Shown one piece after another: positions 1 to 5,469 of a DNA stretch of 5,469 nucleotides. The stretch is taken from positions 1 through 5,469 of the forward strand of contig CAMCZJ010000203.1 in assembly GCA_945886995.1 (NCBI GenBank). Direction: 5' to 3'. The stretch comes from Asaia bogorensis. GTDB taxonomy: Bacteria; Pseudomonadota; Alphaproteobacteria; Acetobacterales; Acetobacteraceae. How positions within the stretch are numbered: position 1 is the first letter of the stretch; each line of letters begins with the position of its first letter. The translations under genes and the position numbers were made by a program. Under the pieces are notes generated by a model. It saw only the letters and a program-made list of their open reading frames with translations, was not told the DNA's origin and did not search any database.

Positions 1-129
1 CACCACCACGGTCAGCGGCAGCATGCCCGCCGCGCGGCCAGTCGCCAGCGTGACATCAGCAATCTTATCAGCGGTCGCCAAAGGCAAATCCACCGCGAGG
101 TGCTTTACATAATAATCTGCGGAATTCAT
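1..129 (-). CDS. GlcG/HbpS-family (heme-binding-like) protein, N-terminal part, cut by window edge
   Basis: Only the first 43 codons are inside the window; the gene continues past the left edge. The visible protein opens MNSADYYVKHLAV and contains a helix-like stretch (about residues 17-35) followed by LPLTVVV at 37-43. That layout, an amphipathic helix with a GR.AG element and then a hydrophobic strand that usually leads into VVDAGGHL, is typical of the GlcG/HbpS (DUF336) family. Members are small single-domain proteins of roughly 130-150 residues. Some bind heme or cobalamin-related ligands, and others sit in operons for degrading small organic acids without a defined role. The start is supported by AGGGAG at 137-142, seven bases before the ATG. 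It is the fourth gene of the leftward unit, 67 bases after the small membrane protein. The family call rests on a short fragment and the diagnostic part is missing, so the function stays open. Confidence 0.68.
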   Translation of the reverse strand, partial: MNSADYYVKHLAVDLPLATADKIADVTLATGRAAGMLPLTVVV

Positions 130-196
130 CGCGTTTCTCCCTGCGAAAATGGAAGGCCCTCCATGGGCCAAGCAATACCCAGCGGCAAGCCAGGGT

Positions 197-490
197 TCAG
201 AAAAACAAATCCCGGAAATCCTGCCGCGTGCCGCCAAACAGCCTCCAGGTTGCAATGGCGCCGATGCAAAGCCCAATGCCGGCGGCAATCGCCGGCACGG
301 GATCAGGCAAGCCTCCCGCCCCCGTGGCGGCGGCATTCAACATCCCAAGCACAATGCCAACCGACCCCGCGATCATCGCCTGCCCCAGACCGGGCTTGCG
401 CCGAGGCGGCGGCGCGGCGGGCTTGGAAGGGCGCGGCTGGCGCTTGATCCAATGCCCTTCCGGGCGCGGCTTTTCCTTATTCCCCGACAT
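197..490 (-). CDS. Hypothetical small membrane protein, two predicted transmembrane segments
   Basis: I do not recognise this 97-residue protein. The first 35 residues are basic and proline-rich (several Lys/Arg, and PAAPPPRR at 24-31), with no signal peptide. Two hydrophobic, Gly/Ala-rich segments follow, at about residues 36-58 and 63-86, separated by a short G.GGLPDPVP turn. A short charged tail ends in DLFF. This predicts a helical hairpin in the inner membrane, probably with both ends in the cytoplasm. The ATG lies inside the last codons of the upstream amidohydrolase (14-base overlap, different frame), and AAGGAA at 495-500 can serve as its ribosome binding site. Translation is therefore probably coupled to the amidohydrolase. 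The overlap and the clear membrane pattern argue that it is a real gene. It could be an accessory or anchoring factor or a relic of a transporter subunit; nothing in the sequence decides this. Confidence 0.72.
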   Translation of the reverse strand: MSGNKEKPRPEGHWIKRQPRPSKPAAPPPRRKPGLGQAMIAGSVGIVLGMLNAAATGAGGLPDPVPAIAAGIGLCIGAIATWRLFGGTRQDFRDLFF

Positions 491-1865
491 AGGTTTCCTT
501 GTGTTGACGCGGCACGAAGCGCCCGGCGCCGGGTTTGGCTAAAACCTGCTTGCCATCCCAAATCTGCTTGCCCCGCAGCCAGGTGGCGGCAACGCGGCCC
601 TTCACCTTCATGCCATCATAGGGCGACCATTTGGCATCTTCCTGGTCCTGAATGTCGCGCGCATCAAAGGTGAAATCACCTTCTTCCATCACCAGCAAAT
701 CGGCATCCGCGCCAACGCGCAAGGCTCCCTTCTTCGGGTAAAGCCCATGGAAGCGCGCCGGGCGTTCGGCGCAGTAAAGCGCCATCAGGCTGGGTGACAG
801 ACCGCGCTGCTTCAATAGCGTGAACATCACAGGCGCGAAGCTTTGCATCCCCGTCAGCCCCGCACCCACGGTGAAGATATCGCCCGTATAGGTTTTGCGA
901 TCCCGCGGCCAAGGCGCGTGATCGGTCGAAACATAAGCGACCTGCCCCTTGGCAAAGGCACCCCACATGCGTTCCACCTCATCCGCCGTGCGGAAGGGCG
1001 GGTTGCATTTACCGAAGCCCTCAAGCCGGATGATGTCTTCTTCCGTCATGCAAAGATATTGCAGGCAGGCTTCGCCCGATGCCTTACCGCCCATGCGGCG
1101 AAACACTTCGGCAATTTCAAAACCGCGCGCCAGCGACGAATGGGCGATATGCACATGCGCGCCAGTCTCAAGCCCGATCTCGAAAATCTCCAGATCCGCC
1201 ATGGTCTCACAGAGCGGCGGGCGGGTGCGGCAATGCCAGATGGGGGAGGTATTGCCGGCGGCCTTGGCTTCGTCGGTCAGGCGCACCACGATTTCCTGAT
1301 CCTCATTATGCACTGCCACCATCAGCCCGGTCTTGGCGATTTCGCGAAAGGCCGCGACCATGGTTGGGTGGTCAATGCGCGGGAAGCGCACCGGGTCATA
1401 TTCATAGGTGGAAAGCTTGAAGGAACAGGCGCCGGCCTCCGCGAGCCCCGCAATGGCATCCACGCCGCCCGATTTCAGGATGGTGCCGTAAAGCGCCATA
1501 TCCACATGGGATAGGCGGTTCACATACTCCACCTTTTCCTTGAAAATACCGGCATCCGTCACCGGGCGCGGCACGTCATAGGGCATGTCAACGCAAGTCG
1601 TGACACCGCCGGCAGCGGCGGATTTCGACGCCCCCTCAATCCCCGGCCAACCGCGCGAGGATGAGGTATGCATATGCCCATCCACCAAGCCCGGCATAAC
1701 ATAGCGCGCGCCATAATCCTCGACCGAGGTCGCGACCGGTGATGGCCCCTCGCCAATGCCGGCAATGATGTCGCCGCGCGTGGCAACCCAGCCATTGGTC
1801 AGGATGCGATCGGGCAGCACAAGCGTGCCGCGAATGACGCGATCAAAAGGGGTGGTGGCGGGCAT
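477..1865 (-). CDS. Cyclic amidohydrolase (allantoinase / hydantoinase / dihydropyrimidinase-like)
   Basis: This is a complete 462-residue metal-dependent hydrolase of the amidohydrolase superfamily, the usual length for allantoinases and hydantoinases. Enzymes of this group open cyclic amide or ureide rings in the cytoplasm with a two-metal centre. The expected ligands are all visible: HxH in GLVDGHMH (His64, His66), the bridging lysine in CSFKLS (Lys150, carboxylated in relatives), His186 in AVHNED, His242 in HIAHSS, and Asp315 in STDHAP. AAAGGVTTCVDMP (83-95) and CNPPFRT (287-293) are further hallmarks of the allantoinase/dihydropyrimidinase branch. The C-terminal GADADLLVM (385-393) belongs to the small beta-sandwich domain formed by both ends of the chain. 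The start has GGAG (1872-1875) six bases upstream. The gene follows the LysR gene by 38 bases and overlaps the next gene by 14. The substrate cannot be read from sequence: allantoin, hydantoins, dihydropyrimidines or another cyclic amide all remain possible. There are no allantoate or carbamoylase genes in view to help. Confidence 0.9.
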   Translation of the reverse strand: MPATTPFDRVIRGTLVLPDRILTNGWVATRGDIIAGIGEGPSPVATSVEDYGARYVMPGLVDGHMHTSSSRGWPGIEGASKSAAAGGVTTCVDMPYDVPRPVTDAGIFKEKVEYVNRLSHVDMALYGTILKSGGVDAIAGLAEAGACSFKLSTYEYDPVRFPRIDHPTMVAAFREIAKTGLMVAVHNEDQEIVVRLTDEAKAAGNTSPIWHCRTRPPLCETMADLEIFEIGLETGAHVHIAHSSLARGFEIAEVFRRMGGKASGEACLQYLCMTEEDIIRLEGFGKCNPPFRTADEVERMWGAFAKGQVAYVSTDHAPWPRDRKTYTGDIFTVGAGLTGMQSFAPVMFTLLKQRGLSPSLMALYCAERPARFHGLYPKKGALRVGADADLLVMEEGDFTFDARDIQDQEDAKWSPYDGMKVKGRVAATWLRGKQIWDGKQVLAKPGAGRFVPRQHKETYVGE

Positions 1866-1903
1866 TGGCTACTCCGGAGGCATGACTTCTAGGGGAGGTG
1901 AGG

Positions 1904-2830
1904 CTAACGCAGCCCTGTGTTGCGGGCCAGGGCCGATGGCCCGAATTGCGCATCGGCGATCTCAAGCGCCAGGCTCGTTGCCTCATTCTCCCGCTCCGCA
2001 TTCCAGGCGAGCGCCACACCCACGCCGCGAATGGGGCCAGCCAGGATGCGAAAGGCCACACCTGGCGGATTAAGCCTTGCCATGCCTTCCGAGACCAGCG
2101 CCACACCAAGCCCCGCAGCAACAAAGCCAAGCTGCGCCATGGCCGACCCCACTTCGCGCACCACGCGTGGCGTGAAGCCCGCCGCGTGGCAGGCGGCGGT
2201 CATGGCATCCGAATAGGCCGGGCTGATCGCTCGCGGCAGCATCAACATCGGCGCTTCCGCGAGTGCCGCCAGCGGCAAAGGATCAGGCCCGGCCAGAATC
2301 GGATGGCCTTCCGGCAGCGCGGCAGCGAGCCTGTCTTCCCCCAAGGGCCTCAGCTTGATCGGCGCGCGATCACGATCGGCGCGGAGCAGTGCCAGATCAA
2401 CCTCACCACGCCTGAGCGCTTCCAAAGCCTCGGCGGTATCCATCTCCCGCACACCAATCGCGGCTTCCGGGCGTGCGGCCTGCATGGCCCGCACGATGGG
2501 GGGCAAATAGTCAAACAGCGCCGAGGTGACGCAGGCGATGGAAACCGGCGCGTGATGGCCCAAGCGCAATTCGCGCGCCAGGCTTTCAAGATCTGCCGCA
2601 TTGCCGGCGATACGCCGCGCGAGTGGTAGCAGCGCCTCGCCCTCTCGCGTGGGCCGCGCGCCCTTGCCGCTGCGTTCCAGTAGCTTCACACCAAGTTCGC
2701 GTTCCAGCAATTGGATTTGGGCGGTTAGCGGCGGCTGCGAAATGCCAAGCCGCGCGGCGGCGCGGCCGAAATGACCTTCTTCGGCTACGGCCAGAAAATG
2801 CCCCAAGCGGCGGATCAGGCGAAAATCCAT
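1904..2830 (-). CDS. LysR-type transcriptional regulator
   Basis: This 308-residue protein has the standard length and architecture of a LysR-type regulator. The N-terminal winged helix-turn-helix spans about residues 1-60, with the family signature FLAVAEEGHFGRAAARLGIS at 12-31, then QPPLTAQIQLLERELGVKLLER. A linker helix (about 62-90) joins a periplasmic-binding-like effector domain (about 93-295), which includes GEVDLALL (142-149) and GLGVALVSEG (240-249). The HFGRAA and QPPL wording resembles the BenM/CbnR/CatR branch, whose members sense small aromatic or carboxylic acids, but the ligand here is unknown. GGAAG (2835-2839) lies four bases before the ATG. It is the first gene of the leftward unit, 38 bases ahead of the amidohydrolase, and it diverges from prpD. 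Family members usually act on a divergent neighbour and repress themselves. Here the cotranscribed amidohydrolase operon is an equally natural target. Confidence 0.95.
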   Translation of the reverse strand: MDFRLIRRLGHFLAVAEEGHFGRAAARLGISQPPLTAQIQLLERELGVKLLERSGKGARPTREGEALLPLARRIAGNAADLESLARELRLGHHAPVSIACVTSALFDYLPPIVRAMQAARPEAAIGVREMDTAEALEALRRGEVDLALLRADRDRAPIKLRPLGEDRLAAALPEGHPILAGPDPLPLAALAEAPMLMLPRAISPAYSDAMTAACHAAGFTPRVVREVGSAMAQLGFVAAGLGVALVSEGMARLNPPGVAFRILAGPIRGVGVALAWNAERENEATSLALEIADAQFGPSALARNTGLR

Positions 2831-2966
2831 CTGTCTTCCAATGTGATTCTGCCCATACGGAAAACCTATCAGCGCGCCACGTCAATTGGATTGGACGATG
2901 GCGCCGGATGGGCGCAGAAGAACATCCAGTCAGGCAAGCCGCCAACAACAAAGGGAGAAGCCCCAG
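2831..2966. promoter_or_regulatory. Divergent regulatory region between the LysR gene and prpD
   Basis: This 136-base gap must hold the promoters of both the leftward and rightward units. It is more AT-rich at its left half (2836-2896) than the surrounding genes. On the minus strand TTGACG (2880-2885) is a good -35 candidate for the LysR gene, but the matching -10 positions (around 2857-2862) are poor. A start site near 2850 would leave a short leader containing the LysR ribosome binding site. On the plus strand TTGGAC (2891-2896) is a weaker -35 candidate for prpD and no convincing -10 follows. The prpD ribosome binding site is AAGGGAGAAG at 2951-2960. The existence of divergent promoters here follows from the layout; their exact positions are guesses. 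Confidence 0.6.
2855..2869. promoter_or_regulatory. Candidate LysR-type operator (T-N11-A palindrome)
   Basis: The 15 bases ATACGGAAAACCTAT form an interrupted palindrome. The outer ATA/TAT arms pair perfectly and one of the two next pairs (G2859/C2865) also matches. T2856 and A2868 are exactly eleven bases apart, which is the LysR-type consensus. The site is 25 bases from the LysR start codon and about 98 bases from the prpD start. It falls where a -10 element would lie for the minus-strand TTGACG candidate, which fits the autorepression common in this family. Short T-N11-A sites occur often by chance, so this is a reasoned candidate only. Confidence 0.4.
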
Positions 2967-4493
2967 ATGAAACTCAACGCCGTAAAGGTTCACCCATCCA
3001 CGGCGCTATTGAAGCGCGAAGACCAACTGGCCTGGAAAATGGCCGGAGTCGCCGTGGACAAGGTCGCGGTCGAAAAGCCCGTGCAGGAGATGATCATCAA
3101 CCGGATCATCGACAATGCTTCGGTCGCCATCGCCGCCATTAATCGCCGCCCCGTTGTCTCCGCGCGTGGCATGGCGCTTGGCCATGCGAAGAAGGCAGGT
3201 GGCGCGCAGGTGTTTGGCGTGAAATCCGCCACCACGGTTTCCCCGGAATGGGCGGCCTGGGCGAATGGCACCGCCGTGCGCGAATTGGATATGCACGATA
3301 CTTTCCTCGCCGCTGACTACTCCCACCCCGGCGATAATATCCCGCCAGTGCTTGCGGTGGCGCAGGCCATGGGGAAATCCGGGCGCGATCTGATCCGTGG
3401 CCTGGCCACCGGCTATGAGCTGCATATTGATCTGGTGCGCGCGATTTGCCTGCATGAACACAAGGTGGACCATATCGCCCATCTCTGCCCCGCCGCTGCT
3501 GCCGGCATCGGCACGCTGCTTGGCCTCAAGCAGGAAGTGGTCTTCCAATCCATCCAGCAGGCTTTGCATACCTCGATTTCTTTCCGCCAATCCCGCAAGG
3601 GCGAGATTTCATCCTGGAAGGCCTATGCGCCCGCCCATGCCGGCAAGCTTGCCGTGGAAGCGGTGGATCGCTGCATGCGCGGCGAAGGCGCGCCATCCCC
3701 GATCTATGAAGGTGAAGACAGCGTGATTGCCTGGGTGCTTTCCGGGCGTTCCAACCGCAAGGATGTCTATGGCCCGGTCTATTACGAAGTGCCGCTGCCG
3801 GAAGCGGGCGAGCCCAAGCGATCAATCCTTGATTCCTACACGAAGGAGCATTCCGCCGAATACCAATCCCAGGCGCTGATTGACCTGGCCTTTCGCATGC
3901 GCGAACAGATCGCGGATATGGAGGCGATTGAGAAAATCATCATCCATACCAGCCATCACACCCATTACGTGATTGGCACCGGGGCGAATGACCCGCAAAA
4001 GATGGACCCGAAGGCGAGCCGTGAGACGCTGGATCATTCCATCATGTATATCTTTGCCGTCGCGCTGCAGGATGGCCGTTGGCACCATGTGGATAGCTAC
4101 GCGCCGAAGCGGGCGGGCCGCGCCGATACCGTCAGGCTCTGGCACAAGGTCGAAACCCGCGAAGAAGCGGAATGGACCCGCAAATACCATTCCCGCGATC
4201 CCAATGAGCTTTCCTTCGGCGGGCGCGTCGAAATCCTGTTCAAGGATGGCTCGCGGCTGGTGGATGAGCTTGGTGTCGCCAATGCCCACCCCAATGGCGC
4301 CAAGCCCTTTGGTCGGGCGGATTACATCCGCAAGTTCAAGACCATTACGGATGGCATCATCTCGGCGCGTGAGTCCAATCGCTTCCTGGAAGTGGTGCAG
4401 GATCTGACGAAGCTGAAGGCGGGCGAACTCAGTGCGCTGAATGTGGCGCTGCCCGCTGGCGGCCTGCTGGACAGCAAGCCCGGTATCTTCTGA
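2967..4493 (+). CDS. prpD: 2-methylcitrate dehydratase (MmgE/PrpD family)
   Basis: This 508-residue cytoplasmic enzyme dehydrates 2-methylcitrate to 2-methyl-cis-aconitate in the methylcitrate cycle for propionyl-CoA. It is full length (relatives are about 480-510 residues). Conserved MmgE/PrpD blocks are visible in order: WANGTAVRELDMHDTF (98-113) running into YSHPGDNIPP (118-127), the GYELHIDL segment (149-156), LHEHKVDHIAH (162-172), QALHTSISFRQSRKGEISSWK (starting at 198), EGAPSPIYEGEDS (240-252), HTSHHTHYVIG (327-337), SRETLDHSIMYIFAVALQDG (351-370) and the C-terminal ADAHP-like block ANAHPNGAKPF (438-448). The start at 2967 is preferred over an in-frame ATG at 2886 because AAGGGAGAAG (2951-2960) directly precedes it and family similarity begins there; the upstream 27 codons look like noise. 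It is the first gene of the rightward unit and is followed after 74 bases by a methylcitrate synthase gene, which strengthens the PrpD call over other MmgE-like activities. Confidence 0.92.
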   Translation: MKLNAVKVHPSTALLKREDQLAWKMAGVAVDKVAVEKPVQEMIINRIIDNASVAIAAINRRPVVSARGMALGHAKKAGGAQVFGVKSATTVSPEWAAWANGTAVRELDMHDTFLAADYSHPGDNIPPVLAVAQAMGKSGRDLIRGLATGYELHIDLVRAICLHEHKVDHIAHLCPAAAAGIGTLLGLKQEVVFQSIQQALHTSISFRQSRKGEISSWKAYAPAHAGKLAVEAVDRCMRGEGAPSPIYEGEDSVIAWVLSGRSNRKDVYGPVYYEVPLPEAGEPKRSILDSYTKEHSAEYQSQALIDLAFRMREQIADMEAIEKIIIHTSHHTHYVIGTGANDPQKMDPKASRETLDHSIMYIFAVALQDGRWHHVDSYAPKRAGRADTVRLWHKVETREEAEWTRKYHSRDPNELSFGGRVEILFKDGSRLVDELGVANAHPNGAKPFGRADYIRKFKTITDGIISARESNRFLEVVQDLTKLKAGELSALNVALPAGGLLDSKPGIF

Positions 4494-4513
4494 ACTGATC
4501 ACTGAGGAAGGCA

Positions 4514-4538
4514 GGGTCGGCGTTGTGCGCGCCGGCCC
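4514..4538 (+). other. GC-rich hairpin in the prpD-prpC spacer
   Basis: GGGTCGGCG (4514-4522) can pair with CGCCGGCCC (4530-4538) around a seven-base loop. This gives nine base pairs, one of which is a T-G wobble in RNA. It starts 20 bases after the prpD stop and ends just before the prpC ribosome binding site. No run of T follows (the next bases are AAAGCCAGTTTAA), so it is not a standard intrinsic terminator. Possible roles are protection of the upstream mRNA from 3' exonucleases, or partial uncoupling of prpD and prpC expression. The pairing is read directly from the sequence; the role is inference. Confidence 0.5.
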
Positions 4539-4567
4539 AAAGCCAGTTTAACAAGGGAAGAAACCCG

Positions 4568-5469
4568 ATGAACGAAACCACGAAACCCGAAATCTATAAG
4601 GGCTTGGTCGGCGTCTATGCCGATGTCTCCGCCGTCTCCAAGGTAATGCCGGAGACGAATAGCCTGACCTATCGCGGCTATGCGGTGCAGGATTTGGCCG
4701 AGAATTGCAGCTTTGAGGAAGTGGCCTATCTGCTTTGGGAAGGCGAATTGCCCAATGCCAAGCAGCTTGCCGCCTTCAAGGCCGAGACTGCCGCGGAGCG
4801 TGAGATCAGCCCCGCACTCCACCGGGTCATTAAGGAATTCCCCAAGGATGCGCATCCGATGGATGCCATCCGCACGGCAGTTTCCTTCATGGGGATGGAA
4901 GACCCTGAGACCGCCGATGTCTCGCAGCCCGCGCAGTATCGCAAGGCGAAGCGGCTTTTTGCCAAGATCCCAACGGCCATTGCGGCGGCCTATCGTGCTT
5001 CCCGCGGCCTGCCGGTGGTGGCGCCGAACCCCGCGCATAGCTTTGCGGAGAACGCCTTCAACCTGATCCTGGGCAAGGTGCCGCAGCCGGAAGTGCTGAA
5101 GGCCTTTGATGTTTCCATGATCCTCTATGCGGAGCATACCTTCAACGCCTCCACCTATACGGCGCGGCTGGTGACCTCATCCGGTGCTGATATGCATGGC
5201 GCGATCACGGCGGGCATTGCCTCGCTCAAGGGCCCGCTCCATGGCGGCGCCAATGAGGCGGTGATGCATACGCTGAAGGAAATCGGCGACCCGAAGCTTG
5301 CGAAGGAATGGATCCAAAGCCGCTTCGACCATAAGGCGCTGGTGATGGGCTTTGGCCATCGCGTCTATAAAACGGGCGATAGCCGCGTGCCCACCATGCG
5401 CAAATATGCCGAGAAAATGGCCGAAGTTGTGGGCGATAAGACCTGGATGGAGATCAGCCGCATCCTGGC
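4568..5469 (+). CDS. prpC: 2-methylcitrate synthase / citrate synthase, N-terminal 300 codons, cut by window edge
   Basis: This open frame has no stop before the right edge; about 300 of an expected 370-390 residues are visible. Enzymes of this family condense propionyl-CoA (or acetyl-CoA) with oxaloacetate. Two parts of the citrate synthase active site are present: His225 in KGPLHGGANE (221-230) and His264 in GFGHRVYK (261-268). The catalytic Asp would lie beyond the edge. His190 in LYAEHTFNASTYTAR (186-200) is a further conserved position. The opening KGLVGVYADVSAVSKVMPET, the following NSLTYRGY and the short length type match the small PrpC-like citrate synthases rather than the large allosteric gram-negative GltA. 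Combined with prpD directly upstream, 2-methylcitrate synthase is the best call, though many such enzymes also accept acetyl-CoA. AAGGGAAG (4553-4560) sits seven bases before the ATG. Confidence 0.9.
   Translation, partial: MNETTKPEIYKGLVGVYADVSAVSKVMPETNSLTYRGYAVQDLAENCSFEEVAYLLWEGELPNAKQLAAFKAETAAEREISPALHRVIKEFPKDAHPMDAIRTAVSFMGMEDPETADVSQPAQYRKAKRLFAKIPTAIAAAYRASRGLPVVAPNPAHSFAENAFNLILGKVPQPEVLKAFDVSMILYAEHTFNASTYTARLVTSSGADMHGAITAGIASLKGPLHGGANEAVMHTLKEIGDPKLAKEWIQSRFDHKALVMGFGHRVYKTGDSRVPTMRKYAEKMAEVVGDKTWMEISRIL

Noticed and set aside
155..169. GGCCC-N5-GGGCC inverted repeat as a terminator after the small membrane protein
   Set aside because: The stem is only five pairs and is followed on the minus strand by TTCCATTTTC rather than a firm T-run. 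It also sits just ahead of the next gene's ribosome binding site, so termination here is not supported.
149..673. A 174-codon plus-strand open frame across the small membrane protein and the amidohydrolase end
   Set aside because: It crosses two minus-strand genes and reads as Arg/Pro-rich sequence without a domain. The minus-strand 97-residue frame has a clear membrane pattern and a coupled start.
843..1514. A 223-codon plus-strand open frame opposite the amidohydrolase
   Set aside because: It lies inside a gene with all catalytic motifs intact on the other strand, and its translation shows no recognisable family pattern or ribosome binding site.
1898..2629. A 243-codon plus-strand open frame opposite the LysR gene
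   Set aside because: It is fully antisense to a clear LysR gene. Its protein is rich in Arg, His, Gln and Gly with no domain, as expected for a shadow frame in GC-rich DNA.
2886..2966. Longer prpD start adding 27 N-terminal codons
   Set aside because: No ribosome binding site precedes 2886, the added residues do not resemble the family, and the start at 2967 has AAGGGAGAAG just upstream.
3006..3590. A 194-codon minus-strand open frame within prpD
   Set aside because: Shadow frame; its His/Gly/Arg-rich translation has no family signature.
3822..4502. A 226-codon minus-strand open frame opposite prpD
   Set aside because: Antisense shadow of prpD; no domain, and the codon pattern mirrors the real gene.
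4525..4551. Eight-codon GTG frame (VRAGPKPV) in the prpD-prpC spacer as a leader peptide
   Set aside because: It has no run of regulatory codons and no second competing hairpin that would make an attenuator, so chance is the simpler explanation.
4499..5137. A 212-codon minus-strand open frame opposite prpC
   Set aside because: Antisense shadow of the citrate synthase frame, which carries the conserved active-site motifs.

Overview
This GC-rich window has strong G/C preference at third codon positions and many long shadow reading frames opposite the real genes. It looks like a proteobacterial chromosome, most likely an alphaproteobacterium (perhaps the Acetobacteraceae or Rhodospirillales). 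That placement is inferred from codon use and gene content and is not proven. There are no tRNA or rRNA genes, no CRISPR array, no transposase and no sign of recent mobile DNA.

The window holds two transcription units diverging from a 136-base regulatory gap (2831-2966). Leftward (minus strand) the order is: a LysR-type regulator (1904-2830); a complete cyclic amidohydrolase of the allantoinase/hydantoinase/dihydropyrimidinase superfamily (477-1865); an unrecognised 97-residue protein with two membrane segments (197-490), whose start overlaps the amidohydrolase end by 14 bases; and the first 43 codons of a GlcG/HbpS-family protein (1-129) that runs off the left edge. Rightward (plus strand) the order is: a 2-methylcitrate dehydratase of the MmgE/PrpD family (2967-4493), a 74-base gap with a GC-rich hairpin, and the first 300 codons of a 2-methylcitrate/citrate synthase (4568-end) that runs off the right edge.

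The rightward pair encodes two successive steps of the 2-methylcitrate cycle. PrpC condenses propionyl-CoA with oxaloacetate and PrpD dehydrates the resulting 2-methylcitrate. This points to propionyl-CoA disposal. The lyase gene prpB is not visible and may lie beyond the right edge or elsewhere. The leftward unit probably hydrolyses a cyclic amide or ureide of unknown identity. The LysR regulator stands between the two units, and a good T-N11-A palindrome lies in the divergent gap, so it could control its own operon, the prp genes, or both.

I see no clearly new system. The points most worth a second look are the LysR-type regulator beside prpDC, the candidate operator, the unassigned substrate of the amidohydrolase, the small membrane protein translationally tied to it, and the hairpin between prpD and prpC.
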